Notes: generated by a model not told the origin, from the sequence alone. A stretch of 64,000 nt of DNA from Chamaecrista fasciculata (GCA_003254925.1 QANZ01005033.1:1-64000); one strand, 5' to 3'. Shown: positions 1 through 10,372, counted from the stretch's first letter. Made by a program: numbers and translations.

Positions 1-311
1 ATTTTTATTTTCTTCCGCTGCGCTCCCTCTGTGATTTCCCAACATTCACTTGGGAAGAAGTGAAGGAGGCTAGCACCTAGGCATCTGCCAAACTGCTCGT
101 GTGGATCACCGGTAGAGGAAGGACACTCGGAGTGGACTTCTCAAATTCGCAAACACGATAAGTCACCAATTGAAAATAGGTAAACATCTTTACTTTCCTG
201 GTATAAACATAGTTAGTGGATCCTGGAAGGAATCACAGAGTTAGCATATTTAAGTTTGTTTTTAATTTTTAATTTTTCCTTCCGCTGCGCTCCCTCTGTG
301 ATTTCCCAACA
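1..311 (+). repeat. 3' end of an LTR, with its terminus present twice
   Basis: The segment ends in the LTR terminus GATTTCCCAACA at 311, and a nearly identical terminus (TTCCGCTGCGCTCCCTCTG followed by TGATTTCCCAACA) also ends at 44. The block starting GGAGGCTAGCACC and including GTGTGGATCACCGGTAGAGG matches 29228-29345 inside the solo LTR at 27628-29476, so the two are the same or sister families. The 5' part lies outside the window. The doubled end suggests an LTR-LTR junction or an internal duplication. Confidence 0.75.
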
Positions 312-1547
312 GCTCTAGTATGCGGAAGGTAAGTAAGTACACCACCATGAAAAAGACGAATTATGAATATTATGAGTTTGTGTTATTTATTTTAAAGTAA
401 CAATGTTTTTCTGTAGTTTATACAGCTGAATATATCATGTGTTCTTATAATTTTATCCTACTGAGAATTTCTGTTCTCACTCCCTACTCATGATGTATTC
501 AGACTGGCTATGTCTACGTACTATGTAGTCGTTCAGTGTGACGTAGAATGGGTGACACTCCCATTCTTAGGACCATGTGCAGTAGTAGTAGGAGCGACAT
601 ATAAGGTGTTCGATGTACCAGTAATCCCTGTAGCCTCAGACATTCCACAGTATTCCCCATGGTCTCAAGTAGCCTATGGTTTTCCAGAAGGCTGGGGTGA
701 CGCAGGCTGGGGTGATGCAGTGGTACCTGACGTTGGTGACGCCCATAGTCCTTAGACATATGTTATGATATAAGCAGACATATTTTGACTTTCTAGCCTA
801 ACCCTTTTTGATGTATATAAATAAGGCAGACATGCATTAACATATTTTGTGACGTAATGTACTTCGTATAATACACACTTATACGTGTGAGATACCAATA
901 TATGAATGTATGATTATGGCAGTAAATCTTTAGTTATTATATGTTTTCCACCTTATTGTTTCCAATTTATATTAGAAATTTATTAGTTAGTTTCCAAATT
1001 TTAAAAGACAAATTTTAGGATGTTACAAAAAAAATGTAAAATCACTACAAATTCAAAGACCAAATAATATAAATTTAGATACCAAAAAGTATAAAATCCA
1101 GTCCTGTATATTTTTTGTTACAATTTTTGTTCCTATATCTTTGCAAAAGGTCCCAATTTCGGATCCATATATTTTAGTAAAGTTGAAGAACTAATCTCAT
1201 ATCTTTGCAAAAATATCAAATTTAGGGATCAAATCATCACTAGGGCCCAAATAATTCGTAATTTAACTGTTTCAGAGACCGACTCATGTATTTTGATTAT
1301 TCAGAGACTAATTAATTGATTTAAAATAAATTCAAAGACCAAATAGTGTACTTTTAAAAAATATATTATAAAACAATTTTTTTAAATATATTGATGGATT
1401 TTTTTTAAATATATATAAATTTTGACAATAAAATAAAAAATAATTAGATATTATTATCAAGAGGTACACTTTCTATTTTTTTTTTTGGATGGAATGTATA
1501 AGAACACCTGTAAACATGTTGAAACACATAAACGTGTTTAAAACATT

Positions 1548-1855
1548 TTGATTAGCCAGAAAGAGTTGCATGAGCCCTTATTTCGCCACCAAAGCCTTGT
1601 CCGCCTCAAAGGTATTTCCATCGCAGCTTATCAAGAAGATTTTCTCCATCGTAGACCTAACTTTTTCACTCTCAATCAATCGTATCTTCATTTTTTTTTT
1701 TTTACTTTGAGTTTAAACACATGACCGGTGTTTAAACACGGAAAACAATTTGTTTTAACACATAAACGCATTTAAACAGATAAATGTGTTTAAACACATT
1801 ATGATTAGCCAGAAAGAATCGCAAAAGCCCTAATTTTGCCAACAAAGCCTCATTT
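1548..1855 (+). repeat. Diverged direct duplication of about 50 bp
   Basis: A block beginning GATTAGCCAGAAAGA at about 1550 recurs at about 1804, followed in both copies by similar words (GAGCCCTTATTTCGCC versus AAGCCCTAATTTTGCC, then AACAAAGCCT or a close variant). Between the copies lie repeated AAACACATAAACG words. Spacing is about 254 bp. The origin is unknown. Confidence 0.6.
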
Positions 1856-2764
1856 GCTTCATAGAACTGAAAAACAAACAATCAAACATCAAAACAAAAT
1901 TATTTAAGATAAATATTCGAGACTAAAATGAAGTTTTTGTCAAAATAATATCTTTCAGCTATAATTTTAAAGATTTTCTGTCAATCTCTTATTGGTCCTT
2001 GCAGTACTGCAGAAAGTGCAGTACTGCAGAGGATCCACCGAGTGTGAGGAAATATGATTTGGTATTTAATTAATCAATTTAAAATATAGAAAAACGAAAT
2101 TTGGTATTAAATCGATCATAAGTTCATAGCATAAGGATCCTGTTGGAGATATATATCATAAGGATACCTTAAAGCTTGAGTTCGTTGAAGCATAAAACGT
2201 TGGCATTATTATAATTGATTAGATGTGCAACCCTTGCAAATTGCTTTGCATGGGGTGGATCTAGGAGTAGTTAGTTAAATCATTATATTATTTTCATTTA
2301 ATACTTAATATTTTTTTTTACTTTGTTATAAAATTATTAGTTTTATGCTAACGAATGCACTAAGGAATTTCTATATGTTTTTCCTTAATCATTGTTTTAA
2401 ATTTTAGAATAAATTAATGATTTAATCTTTGAAAGATAAAAAAATTTAAATTTAATTTTTGAAAGATGTAATTACAATTGATTTAATAATTTTAATAAAT
2501 ATATAAAAATTTAACAACAAATTTAATAATATCATATCGTGATCATATTTTATAATCTAGTAATTATATTTTGTTATCATATAGAATTGCCATATTACAT
2601 ATAATTAATGAGAAGATATCACAATAATCGTATAATCCTATAATTATGGACAATGGGATTCTTCTTTTAAATTTTAATCAATACTATTTTTTAAAGTGAT
2701 TGTGTCAATTAGTGATAGGATATGTATAATCACAATCAATATTATTATATCATATCATTATATA

Positions 2765-2910
2765 TATATATATACTAGGGGCTAAATTGTAAATTTAGTA
2801 AAGAAAGAGAGACCAAATAGTAAATTTTCTCTTATTTTTAATTTCATAGACTATAGTTTTAAACATGGACGACCAGAAAGGGGTGGAGCCATATAATATA
2901 AGATATATAT
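2765..2910 (+). repeat. Dispersed repeat family, copy 1
   Basis: It begins near TATACTAGGGGC and ends in GGGGTGGAGCCATATAATAT. The same right end occurs at 14200-14235 and 16160-16205, and the same left end at 15838. The tips are inverted relatives of each other (TATACTA/TAGTATA in the longer copy). This suggests a small non-autonomous DNA element. Confidence 0.55.
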
Positions 2911-3366
2911 ATATATATATATTTTTTCTTTTTCCCCTGAATTCCATTATTATTATTAGGGCTTGCAAAGAGTACTCCATCAACACAGCAACACACAACC
3001 GTCTGGTGTTGACTGTTGCGACAATGGCTACTGATAAGAGTGAAAGGTAATTAAGCTCTTCATTCATTCATTATCTCGTGTGAGTGAAACACTCAAACTA
3101 ATCTTGACACTTTAATTTTGTCATTGTAGAGATGTGGAATTACCGAATAAGATGCTCTTTGAAATACTCTCATGGCTATCGAAATATATTCATCACTACC
3201 ATCATTTTCTTCAACTAGTGACCAAATACCAAGAGAGAAAGTAGGTGTTCCTTCCACTTTTCTTCGTTATGTTCATGGAAAACTCCGTAAGAATACTTGC
3301 TTCTAGCAATGGATTGCTTCTGTGTCAAACTCTATTAACAAATGGCCAAATGCAACTATTTATTTG

Positions 3367-3655
3367 TGACAGTGTATATATCCTTCCTGAAGATTAGTCT
3401 TCCTGAAAGTCTTCCTGAATTTAGTCTTCCTGAAGTTTATCGTCCTGGAGATGCTAGTATCATATTCCAGCTCAGCATAGTTTGTTAGGAGTTTGTTATC
3501 CAGCTCAGTTTTGTTGTTGTTGAGTTGTTTTCAGCTAACTGATTTCTGGTGATTCATTCACCTATATAAACTACATTGTATTCTTTGTTAAATGTAATGC
3601 AAATCATTCTTTTCCTAGTTTCAATTTCTCATTCTCGGTTTCACTTAGTTTAGCA
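3367..3655 (+). repeat. 5' LTR of the Copia element
   Basis: It starts TGACAGTG and ends TTTAGCA. The first 80 bp contain several copies of a TTAGTCTTCCTGAA-like word. The LTR is 289 bp, 17 bp shorter than the 3' LTR, because it has fewer of these units. Confidence 0.96.
3563..3570 (+). promoter_or_regulatory. Probable TATA box of the Copia 5' LTR
   Basis: TATATAAA lies 86 bp before the LTR end, a usual place for the retrotransposon core promoter. The same octamer is at 8376-8383 in the 3' LTR, from where it could drive read-out into the downstream F-box remnant. Confidence 0.55.
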
Positions 3656-3667
3656 TGGTATCAGAGC
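3656..3667 (+). other. Primer binding site (initiator tRNA-Met)
   Basis: TGGTATCAGAGC directly abuts the 5' LTR and is the usual plant copia match to the 3' end of initiator methionine tRNA. Confidence 0.95.
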
Positions 3668-3680
3668 CTTAAGCCTCTCC

Positions 3681-5984
3681 ATGGAGAGCACTTCGACGCC
3701 GGCAATGGCAGCTCCGGCGACTCCAGCTGCTCCGGCAATCTCTGCAACTCCGTTCAAACCGTCAAATGGCGTGATTAGTTTCTCGCATTCGATTTCTGTG
3801 AAGTTAGACAACAATAATTTTCTTCTTTGGCATCAGCAGATAGAATCTGCGATTATTGGTTATCAGCTTGACAAGTTCATTGAGATTCATCCACCGATTC
3901 CTCCAAAATTTCTTTCTTCCTCTGATGAAATTTCTGGTAATATCAATTCCGCTTTTCTTGATTGGTTTAGACAAGATAGATTGCTTCTTTCTTGGATTCT
4001 TTCCTCTGTTTCTGAATCGGTTTTGGGTGAAGCTGTTGGTTGCAAAACGTCTTCTGAAGCATGGCATGCGATTCTTAATTTCTTTGCATCTCAAACCTTA
4101 GCTAGGGAAATGCAGCTTAAAACACAATTACAGAATTTAAAGAAAGGATCCTTAACGATGACAGAGTATTTGAGCAAAATCAAGAACATTACTGATTCTT
4201 TGAATAATATCGGGCATCCACTTCCATTTAATGATCATCTCAACTGTATTTTTCGAGGTCTTCCTGCTGAGTATGATGCATTTGTGTGTTCTATGCTTAC
4301 TCGTACAGAGTCATATTCTATTTCTGATGTTCGATCACATTTATTGACTCAAGAAGCAAGAATTGATCAGTCAAAATCTTCTGAAATTGCCTTAGCTAAT
4401 GTTGCGCATACTACTAACCAATTTGTTCCTAGAGGAGGTGCTCCTAGAACTTTTGGCAGGAATAGTTGGAATAATTCAGGAGGAAGAGGTTTCCATCGAG
4501 GACGTGGTTATGGTTCTGGAGGAAGAAGTTTTAATAGAGGTCGTGGTTATGGTGGTAGGTCCTATCCTACTGTTGGAAATTCATCCAAGTCTCATCTTCT
4601 CTGTCAAATTTGTGGTAAGAATGGACATATTGCATCTCAATGCTGGAATCGGTATGATTCATCGTATACTATAGATCCTTCTGAGTATTCATCTAATAGT
4701 ACTGGTTCTGTTAGTTTTTCTCCTTCTGTTAAGCCTCCTGCAGCACCAGCTACTGCTCCTCCTGCACAAGCCATGATTGCTACTCCTGAAACTGTTTGTG
4801 ATTCATCCTGGTATGTTGATTCAGGAGCATCTAGTCATCTTTCCTTTGATGACAGATCATTCTGTGATAACTCTTCCTATGGTGCACCTGAGCAAGTCTT
4901 TATTGGAGATGGCTCAGGTTTGTCTGTTAAATCTGTTGGTTCCTCCTTCTTTACCACTTCCTGTAGTACTCAGTCTTTTCTTTTGAAGGATGTTCTTCAT
5001 GTTCCTTCAATCAGTAAAAACCTTATTAGTGTTACAAAATTCTCTCGAGACAATCATGCTTACTTTGTTTTCTTTCCTGATTATTTTGTTGTTAAACAGC
5101 AGGATACTCACAAGCTACTTTTGCGAGGCACAGTTAGACATGGTCTCTATGTCCTTGATCATTTGAAGTTTTCCAAATATCCTGTTTCTTTTAATGTTTC
5201 TTCTAATTCCTTTGCTCTTGTATCACAAAATCCTGATCTTGTATCTCAAAATCCTGATCCTGTATCTCAAAATTCTGGTCCTGTACTGCAAGATTCTGAT
5301 TGTAATAGTGATACTTTCTCTCTTTGGCATAATAGGCTAGGTCATCCTTCACAAAAAGTTGTTTCTAGTATTCTTCAGGATTGTAATGTTGTTCTTCCTT
5401 CTAATAAAAGAGCTATTGAGGTTTGCAAAGCCTGCTGTTATGGAAAGTTCCATAAGTTTCCTTCTTATCCTTCAACTTCTATCTATCAATTTCCTCTTCA
5501 GTTAATTCATACAGATCTTTGGGGTCCTGCTCCAGTAGTTTCAACCTCTGGTTTCAGATATTATGTTCACTTTACTGATGCTTGTACTAGATTTTGTTGG
5601 ATGTATTTGTTAAAACAAAAGTCTGATGTTTTTCAAGCTTTCCTGGATTTCAAAGCAACTGCTGAACTTCAACTTCAGAGGAAAATCATGGCTGTGCAAT
5701 CTGATTGGGGTGGTGAGTTTCGTGCTTTATCTGGGTATTTTAAGGAACATGGTATTTCTCATCGTGTTAGCTGTCCACATTTGCATGAACAAAATGGATT
5801 AGCTGAAAGGAAACATCAACATATTACTGAAATGGGACTCACTTTGTTAGCTAAAGCTGCTCTGCCTATGGTTTATTGGTCTGATGCGTTTTCCACTGTT
5901 GTTCATCTTATTAATAGACTTCCTAGAGCTGTACTGAATTTCAAATCTCCTTTTGAGTACTTATATGGTGAGAAGCCTGATTAA
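3681..5984 (+). CDS. Copia Gag-protease-integrase (first part of polyprotein)
   Basis: This is a 767-residue reading frame starting 14 bp after the primer site. Residues about 30-250 are the copia Gag domain (UBN2 type), followed by a Gly/Arg-rich stretch and a CCHC zinc knuckle with C308, C311, H316 and C321 (CQICGKNGHIASQC). The aspartic protease motif DSGA is at 380-383. The integrase zinc-binding region begins at about 549 (WHNRLGHPS) with a CKACCYGK partner. The integrase catalytic triad appears as D612 (HTDLWGP), D675 (QSDWGGEF) and E709 (NGLAERKH). The frame ends at TAA 5982-5984 in the middle of integrase, after GEKPD, where relatives read through. The next frame continues in register without a shift, so this is one polyprotein gene with a single nonsense codon. 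Confidence 0.93.
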   Translation: MESTSTPAMAAPATPAAPAISATPFKPSNGVISFSHSISVKLDNNNFLLWHQQIESAIIGYQLDKFIEIHPPIPPKFLSSSDEISGNINSAFLDWFRQDRLLLSWILSSVSESVLGEAVGCKTSSEAWHAILNFFASQTLAREMQLKTQLQNLKKGSLTMTEYLSKIKNITDSLNNIGHPLPFNDHLNCIFRGLPAEYDAFVCSMLTRTESYSISDVRSHLLTQEARIDQSKSSEIALANVAHTTNQFVPRGGAPRTFGRNSWNNSGGRGFHRGRGYGSGGRSFNRGRGYGGRSYPTVGNSSKSHLLCQICGKNGHIASQCWNRYDSSYTIDPSEYSSNSTGSVSFSPSVKPPAAPATAPPAQAMIATPETVCDSSWYVDSGASSHLSFDDRSFCDNSSYGAPEQVFIGDGSGLSVKSVGSSFFTTSCSTQSFLLKDVLHVPSISKNLISVTKFSRDNHAYFVFFPDYFVVKQQDTHKLLLRGTVRHGLYVLDHLKFSKYPVSFNVSSNSFALVSQNPDLVSQNPDPVSQNSGPVLQDSDCNSDTFSLWHNRLGHPSQKVVSSILQDCNVVLPSNKRAIEVCKACCYGKFHKFPSYPSTSIYQFPLQLIHTDLWGPAPVVSTSGFRYYVHFTDACTRFCWMYLLKQKSDVFQAFLDFKATAELQLQRKIMAVQSDWGGEFRALSGYFKEHGISHRVSCPHLHEQNGLAERKHQHITEMGLTLLAKAALPMVYWSDAFSTVVHLINRLPRAVLNFKSPFEYLYGEKPD

Positions 5985-8165
5985 ATGTTTCTAAGGACGT
6001 TTGGTAGTGCTTGTTATCCTTTTACTCGGCCTTATAACAAAAATAAGTTGCAGTATCGAACTGTTGATTGTATTTTTCTTGGCTATAGTCAAAATCACAA
6101 AGGTTATAAATGTCTTGATTATCATACAGGTCGAATTTATATAGCCAGGGATGTGATTTTTGATGAATCAACATTTCCTTTTGCTAATTCACTTCCTCAG
6201 CTTCCTTCCTCAAATACTCATCCTCCGTTACTTCCTAATCCTCCTTTACTTCCTCAGTTTTCTTCAGTTCCTGAACATATGTTTCCTTCTACTATTTCTC
6301 AGAATAAATCTCCTAATCCTCCAAATAGATTTCCTGTTCCTACTCCTCAAAATACATCTTCTGTTAATATTCATGATAATACATTTCCTGTTACTCAAAA
6401 TTTGTCTCCTCCAGCTCTTCCTGCTCAAAACGTTCTTCCTGTTTTTTCTTCTGTTCCTGAAGGAACGGTTTCTTCTTCAGGAAATTCTACATTACCTCAT
6501 ATTCCTATAAATACTTCTTCCTTCCGAAAAGCAACTTCCTCTACTCCTATCTCTCATCCTATGACTACTCGTGCGAAGCAAGGAATTTTTAAACCCAAAG
6601 TGTTCCTAACTCATACACTTCCTAAATCTGTTTCTCATGCTCTTGATGATCCTAATTGGAACAAAGCAATGCAGGATGAAATACAAGCACTTCATAAGAA
6701 TAAAACGTGGTCCTTAATGCCTTTGCCTCCTGGACGTGATGCTATAGGATGCAAATGGGTGTTCAGAGTAAAAGAAAAATCAGATGGATCGATAGAAAGA
6801 TACAAGGCAAGATTGGTAGCTAAAGGATTTCATCAAAGAGAGGGAATTGATTTTCAGGAAACGTTTAGTCCTGTAGTTAAACCTACTACTGTCAGGATTA
6901 TTTTATCTCTTGCATTAGCTAATAATTGGTTGATAAATCAAATTGATATTAATAATGCCTTCCTGAATGGTTTTATTTCTGAGGATGTATACATGCAGCA
7001 GCCTCCTGGTTTTGAGAGTAGTGATACTTCCTTGGTTTGTAAGTTGCATCGATCTCTTTATGGTCTTAAACAAGCTCCACGTGCTTGGTTTGACAGGCTG
7101 TCTTCTCTATTGCTTTCTCTTGGTTTTCAATATAGCAAATGTGATAAATCCTTGTTTATCAGGACTTCCTCAGGACAGTCTCTCTATGTCCTAGTATATG
7201 TTGATGATATCTTAATAACAGGTTCAAGTTCCTCTGCTGTGACAAGTCTTATTGCTCAGATTAATGCAACTTTTTCTCTTAAAGATATGGGTCAATTGCA
7301 TTATTTTCTTGGTATTGAGGTGATTAAAAATTCAGATGGGTCACTTTTGTTATCTCAAGCTAAGTATATTACTGAACTTCTTGAAAAGGCTGGTATGGCA
7401 GATGCAAGTCCTTGTATAACTCCTATGTCTACTGTTCCCAAGTTGTCTAAAGATCAAGGAGTTCCTTTTTCTGATCCTAAGTTCTATAGAACTATTGTGG
7501 GTGGTCTGCAGTATTTGAGTGTAACTCGTCCTGATATATGTTATGCTGTAAATCGAGTGTGTCAATTTATGGCTGCTCCTACTCTTTCTCATTGGCAAGC
7601 AGTTAAAAGACTGCTCAGATATCTTAAGGGTACTTCCTCTTATGGTCTAATCTTCAGGAAGCCTACTAATTTGAAGCTTACTGCCTTCTCAGATGCAGAT
7701 TGGGCAACAGATATAGATGATCGGCGAAGCACTTCGGGTTTTTGTGTTTATTTTGGAGGAAATCTCATCAGTTGGTCTTCAAAGAAACAACAGGTTGTTT
7801 CAAGGAGTAGTACAGAGGCAGAATATCGAAGTTTAGCTGCTGTAGTTGCTGAAATCTCCTGGATCAAGTCTCTACTACAGGAACTACGCATTACTCTTTC
7901 TTCTGCTCCTACAGTTCACTGTGATAACATCAGTGCTGTGCACATGACTGCAAATCCGATTCTTCATGCTAGGACAAAACATGTTGAGCTTGATATACAC
8001 TTTGTTAGGGAAAAAGCAATTGCTGGGGAGATTTCAGTTCTTCATGTTCCTTCTACTGATCAAGTTGCTGATGGTTTTACAAAACCATTGTCCAAGCAGC
8101 TGTTCCTTGACTTTAGATCTTATCTTATGATTGGTGACAGGAATCATCTGCTTGAGGGGGGATGA
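5985..8165 (+). CDS. Copia integrase tail, reverse transcriptase and RNase H
   Basis: These 726 residues follow the in-frame stop directly. They open with the integrase C-terminal segment (TFGSACYPF, then GYKCLDY) and a Pro/Ser-rich linker. The reverse transcriptase starts near residue 220 (WNKAMQDEI) and carries the YVDD active site at 405-408 and the SLYGLKQAPRAW motif. RNase H follows with D570 (DADWA), E611 (STEAEY) and D647 (HCDN). The frame ends at 8163-8165, and its TGA stop is the first three bases of the 3' LTR. Apart from the upstream nonsense codon no lesion is visible. The ATG at 5985 is an internal methionine, not a natural start. Confidence 0.93.
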   Translation: MFLRTFGSACYPFTRPYNKNKLQYRTVDCIFLGYSQNHKGYKCLDYHTGRIYIARDVIFDESTFPFANSLPQLPSSNTHPPLLPNPPLLPQFSSVPEHMFPSTISQNKSPNPPNRFPVPTPQNTSSVNIHDNTFPVTQNLSPPALPAQNVLPVFSSVPEGTVSSSGNSTLPHIPINTSSFRKATSSTPISHPMTTRAKQGIFKPKVFLTHTLPKSVSHALDDPNWNKAMQDEIQALHKNKTWSLMPLPPGRDAIGCKWVFRVKEKSDGSIERYKARLVAKGFHQREGIDFQETFSPVVKPTTVRIILSLALANNWLINQIDINNAFLNGFISEDVYMQQPPGFESSDTSLVCKLHRSLYGLKQAPRAWFDRLSSLLLSLGFQYSKCDKSLFIRTSSGQSLYVLVYVDDILITGSSSSAVTSLIAQINATFSLKDMGQLHYFLGIEVIKNSDGSLLLSQAKYITELLEKAGMADASPCITPMSTVPKLSKDQGVPFSDPKFYRTIVGGLQYLSVTRPDICYAVNRVCQFMAAPTLSHWQAVKRLLRYLKGTSSYGLIFRKPTNLKLTAFSDADWATDIDDRRSTSGFCVYFGGNLISWSSKKQQVVSRSSTEAEYRSLAAVVAEISWIKSLLQELRITLSSAPTVHCDNISAVHMTANPILHARTKHVELDIHFVREKAIAGEISVLHVPSTDQVADGFTKPLSKQLFLDFRSYLMIGDRNHLLEGG
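8154..8162 (+). other. Polypurine tract
   Basis: GAGGGGGGA directly abuts the 3' LTR, where plus-strand DNA synthesis would be primed. Confidence 0.9.
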
Positions 8166-8468
8166 CAGTGTATATATCCTTCCTGAAGATTAGTCTTCCT
8201 GAGAGTCTAGTCTTCCTGAAAGTCTTCCTGAGTTTAGTCTTCCTGAAGTTTATCGTCCTGGAGATGCTAGTATCATATTCCAGCTCAGCATAGTTTGTTA
8301 GGAGTTTGTTATCCAGCTCAGTTTAGTTGTTGTTGAGTTGTTTTCAGCTAACTGATTTCTGGTGATTCATTCACCTATATAAACTACATTGTATTCTTTG
8401 TTAAATGTAATGCAAATCATTCTTTTCCTAGTTTCAATTTCTCATTCTCGGTTTCACTTAGTTTAGCA
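8163..8468 (+). repeat. 3' LTR of the Copia element
   Basis: 306 bp, TGACAGTG...TTTAGCA. It has one extra 17-bp unit near position 40 compared with the 5' LTR, and otherwise about two base differences by eye. The target duplication ATTTG follows at 8469-8473. Confidence 0.96.
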
Positions 8469-9127
8469 ATTTGTAATCCCATAACACAATCGCACTCCTT
8501 TATTCCAATTCCAAGTCCCTTCTTCACACTTGGAAGGGTTTTGTTTTCCTTTGAATGCAATAACAATAACCATGAAGACTACAATTTATATGCTATCCAT
8601 AATGATTCTCATCTATCACCAAGAAGTCTAGTGTGCAATACCAAAGGAAGGTGTGTGGAAAGAAAGAGAGAAAAGATTCTTTTTAGGAAAAAAGTACTTC
8701 TTGATGTCATCTAATTAATTGTCTGCGTTTTACAATGGAGCCATTCACTTTCTCTTATATGAAAATTCTAGATCTAGATATTGTAAATATCTAGCATCAT
8801 ATAATGTTGAGAGTGGTGTATCAAGAATGATTGAGCTTCCGGATGGAGCATCAAAGAGATTAGAGAATGAAGAGGTGGGTATTTTCAAGTGGGGTGAAGT
8901 TGGAAGCAAGAAAGAATCTATTTGTTTGCTGAACTTGAAAGGAAAATGGGATGTAGAAAATGCTTTTACAGTGTGGGTTTTGGGTGATCATGAATCTTCA
9001 ATTGGGTTTGGATAGAAAGTGGTCTCAGATTGTGGGGTTCAATGGACGTTCTTTGGTCTTTGCTACAAAGAGAAAGTGTATGATTGTGATTTGAGTGGCA
9101 AGAGAGAAACAAGACTTGAGAAAGTTT

Positions 9128-10372
9128 GTGATCATAAATTAAAATTACCACTATATTCAACCGTGAAACTCTTGCCGTACGTTCGGTTCTACAACATTAG
9201 GAGTATGATCATGTTCTGATATTTATTAATTATATTAGTACATATGAAGGAACAAGAACATTTTAGATAGTGCTTTTGTTTAATCTCTAGTTTTTAAGTT
9301 TTTCTTTTCTTCAATTTTCGGGAAACAAATATTGTATTTTGACTATTTTCATAAGGAATTTGATTTATTTATTTTGCATCATCGTTTGTCTTGGTGTCCC
9401 TTTTAATTTTGTTCTTATTTTATGTTATGCTGTACCAAAATGTAAAGTTGCCATCTTTTGGGGGTTTGATGAATAGTTAGTGAATGGTTTATTCTTTCTG
9501 GACATGATCATAAAACAGCTTTCGTGTTTGTTTTCTTCTGTGAATGCAAGATATATCAGTAAAACTGCATATTTTTTCGTGATTTCTTAGTGTAGTGGCC
9601 GGCCGGATGTTACATATTGACGTGGTAATATTAATATATATATATATATATATATAATCTTAGACTAACTCATATATAAATTAAAGGTGTTAATGCGAGA
9701 GAAACAAAGTAAAAGGGAAATTAAAGGATCTGAACATGAGTGAAGTACATGCATGGAAGAGCAAAAGTATTAATTTTGTCTCTAAATTTTATACCAATTA
9801 TCAATTTCGTCTCTCATCTTTCTTTTTTTATCAATTTCGTCAATTTATTGAAAGAAGTTAGTCAAAGGATAAAATTGTCCAAAATATAAAACATTGGGGA
9901 CAAAATTGACCATAAAAGAATATTGGGGAAGAAATTGACAATTGTTATAAAGTTTGGGGACAAAATTAGTGTTTTTGCCCCCTTTCAAATATCTCCCCTA
10001 TTCACTTACTGATTTTTAAATTTAAATAATTTGAGAGAGAAATATGGAGAGCATTGTGGGATTTTATTTATGTAAGGGATAGATTTTAAATTGGTCCCTT
10101 ATCTTTCATGTGATCATAAATTACCACCATCTTCATCAGTGACACTCTTTCCTTATTCTTATACGTTGCATTCATGTGGTATTGGTTCTACAAAATTAGG
10201 AGTACGAACATTTTAGATATCTCTGTAGTTTAATTTCTAGTTTTTCATTTTTTGGACAAAAAATAGCTTTTGTGCTTGTTGTCTTTTGTGAATGCAATGA
10301 CATCAGTAAAATTAACTACTTTTTTTTCCAGATTTCTAAGTGTAGCGGATGTTGGTGATATTAATATATATA
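9128..10372 (+). repeat. Diverged tandem duplication of the F-box gene 3' end
   Basis: The sequence from about 10107 to 10372 follows the same order of words as 9128-9650. These are GATCATAAATTA, a GGTTCTACAA-type word, ATTAGGAGTA, ACATTTTAGATA, TTTAATTTCTAGTTTTT, TGTGAATGCAA, ATCAGTAAAA and TTTCTAAGTGTAG, ending in an ATTAATATATATA tract. The second copy is shorter and carries no readable F-box exon. It looks like the tail of a former tandem F-box paralogue. Confidence 0.65.
9759..9981. mobile_element. Inverted-repeat MITE-like element
   Basis: The left arm (GCAAAAGTATTAATTTTGTC, then ATTATCAATTTCGTC) is the reverse complement, with changes, of the right arm (GAAATTGACAATT, then GGACAAAATTAGTG and TTTTTGC). 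The arms cover most of the 220 bp. No clear target duplication was found. Confidence 0.6.

Larger units (their letters stand above)
312..3023. other. AT-rich intergenic stretch
   Basis: No gene is supported here. Two 81-codon ORFs overlap on opposite strands near 510-759, but neither resembles a known protein. The stretch also holds a duplicated block (1548-1855) and one copy of a dispersed repeat (about 2765-2910), listed separately. Confidence 0.6.
3367..8468 (+). mobile_element. Near-intact Ty1/copia LTR retrotransposon
   Basis: The element is 5102 bp and is bounded by 5-bp target duplications ATTTG (3362-3366 and 8469-8473). LTRs are 289 bp (5') and 306 bp (3'), both TG...CA. By eye they differ by a 17-bp extra unit in the 3' LTR and about two substitutions, so insertion looks recent. 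A tRNA-Met primer site follows the 5' LTR and a polypurine tract precedes the 3' LTR. The coding region has the copia order gag, protease, integrase, reverse transcriptase, RNase H, in one frame with a single stop at 5982-5984. It sits inside the F-box pseudogene in the same orientation. Confidence 0.97.
3024..9219 (+). pseudogene. F-box protein pseudogene, split by a Copia element
   Basis: Exon 1 (3024-3046) starts with an ATG and is followed by an 83-bp GT-AG intron (3047-3129). Exon 2 opens with a degraded F-box (ELPNKMLFEILSWL). The text then continues in the style of F-box-associated domains: ILASSNGLLLCQ before the insertion, NPITQS directly after it, and a C-terminal part from about 8719 to 9219 (YNLYAIH, FYNGAIHFLLY, CLLNLKGKW). 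F-box proteins are substrate receptors of SCF ubiquitin ligases. Breaks visible are an in-frame TAG at 3242-3244, the 5.1-kb Copia insertion, a TAA near 8712 with a frame change before 8719, and a TAG at 9013-9015. The flanks of the insertion are in phase across one copy of the target duplication. I am confident of the family but not of the subfamily or the original substrate. Confidence 0.8.

Noticed and set aside
510..759. Overlapping 81-codon ORFs on both strands
   Set aside because: They mirror each other, show no domain or splice context, and match no family I know.
9019..9219. Separate small gene
   Set aside because: It is in the same frame as 8719-9015 and is the C-terminal part of the F-box pseudogene after a TAG.
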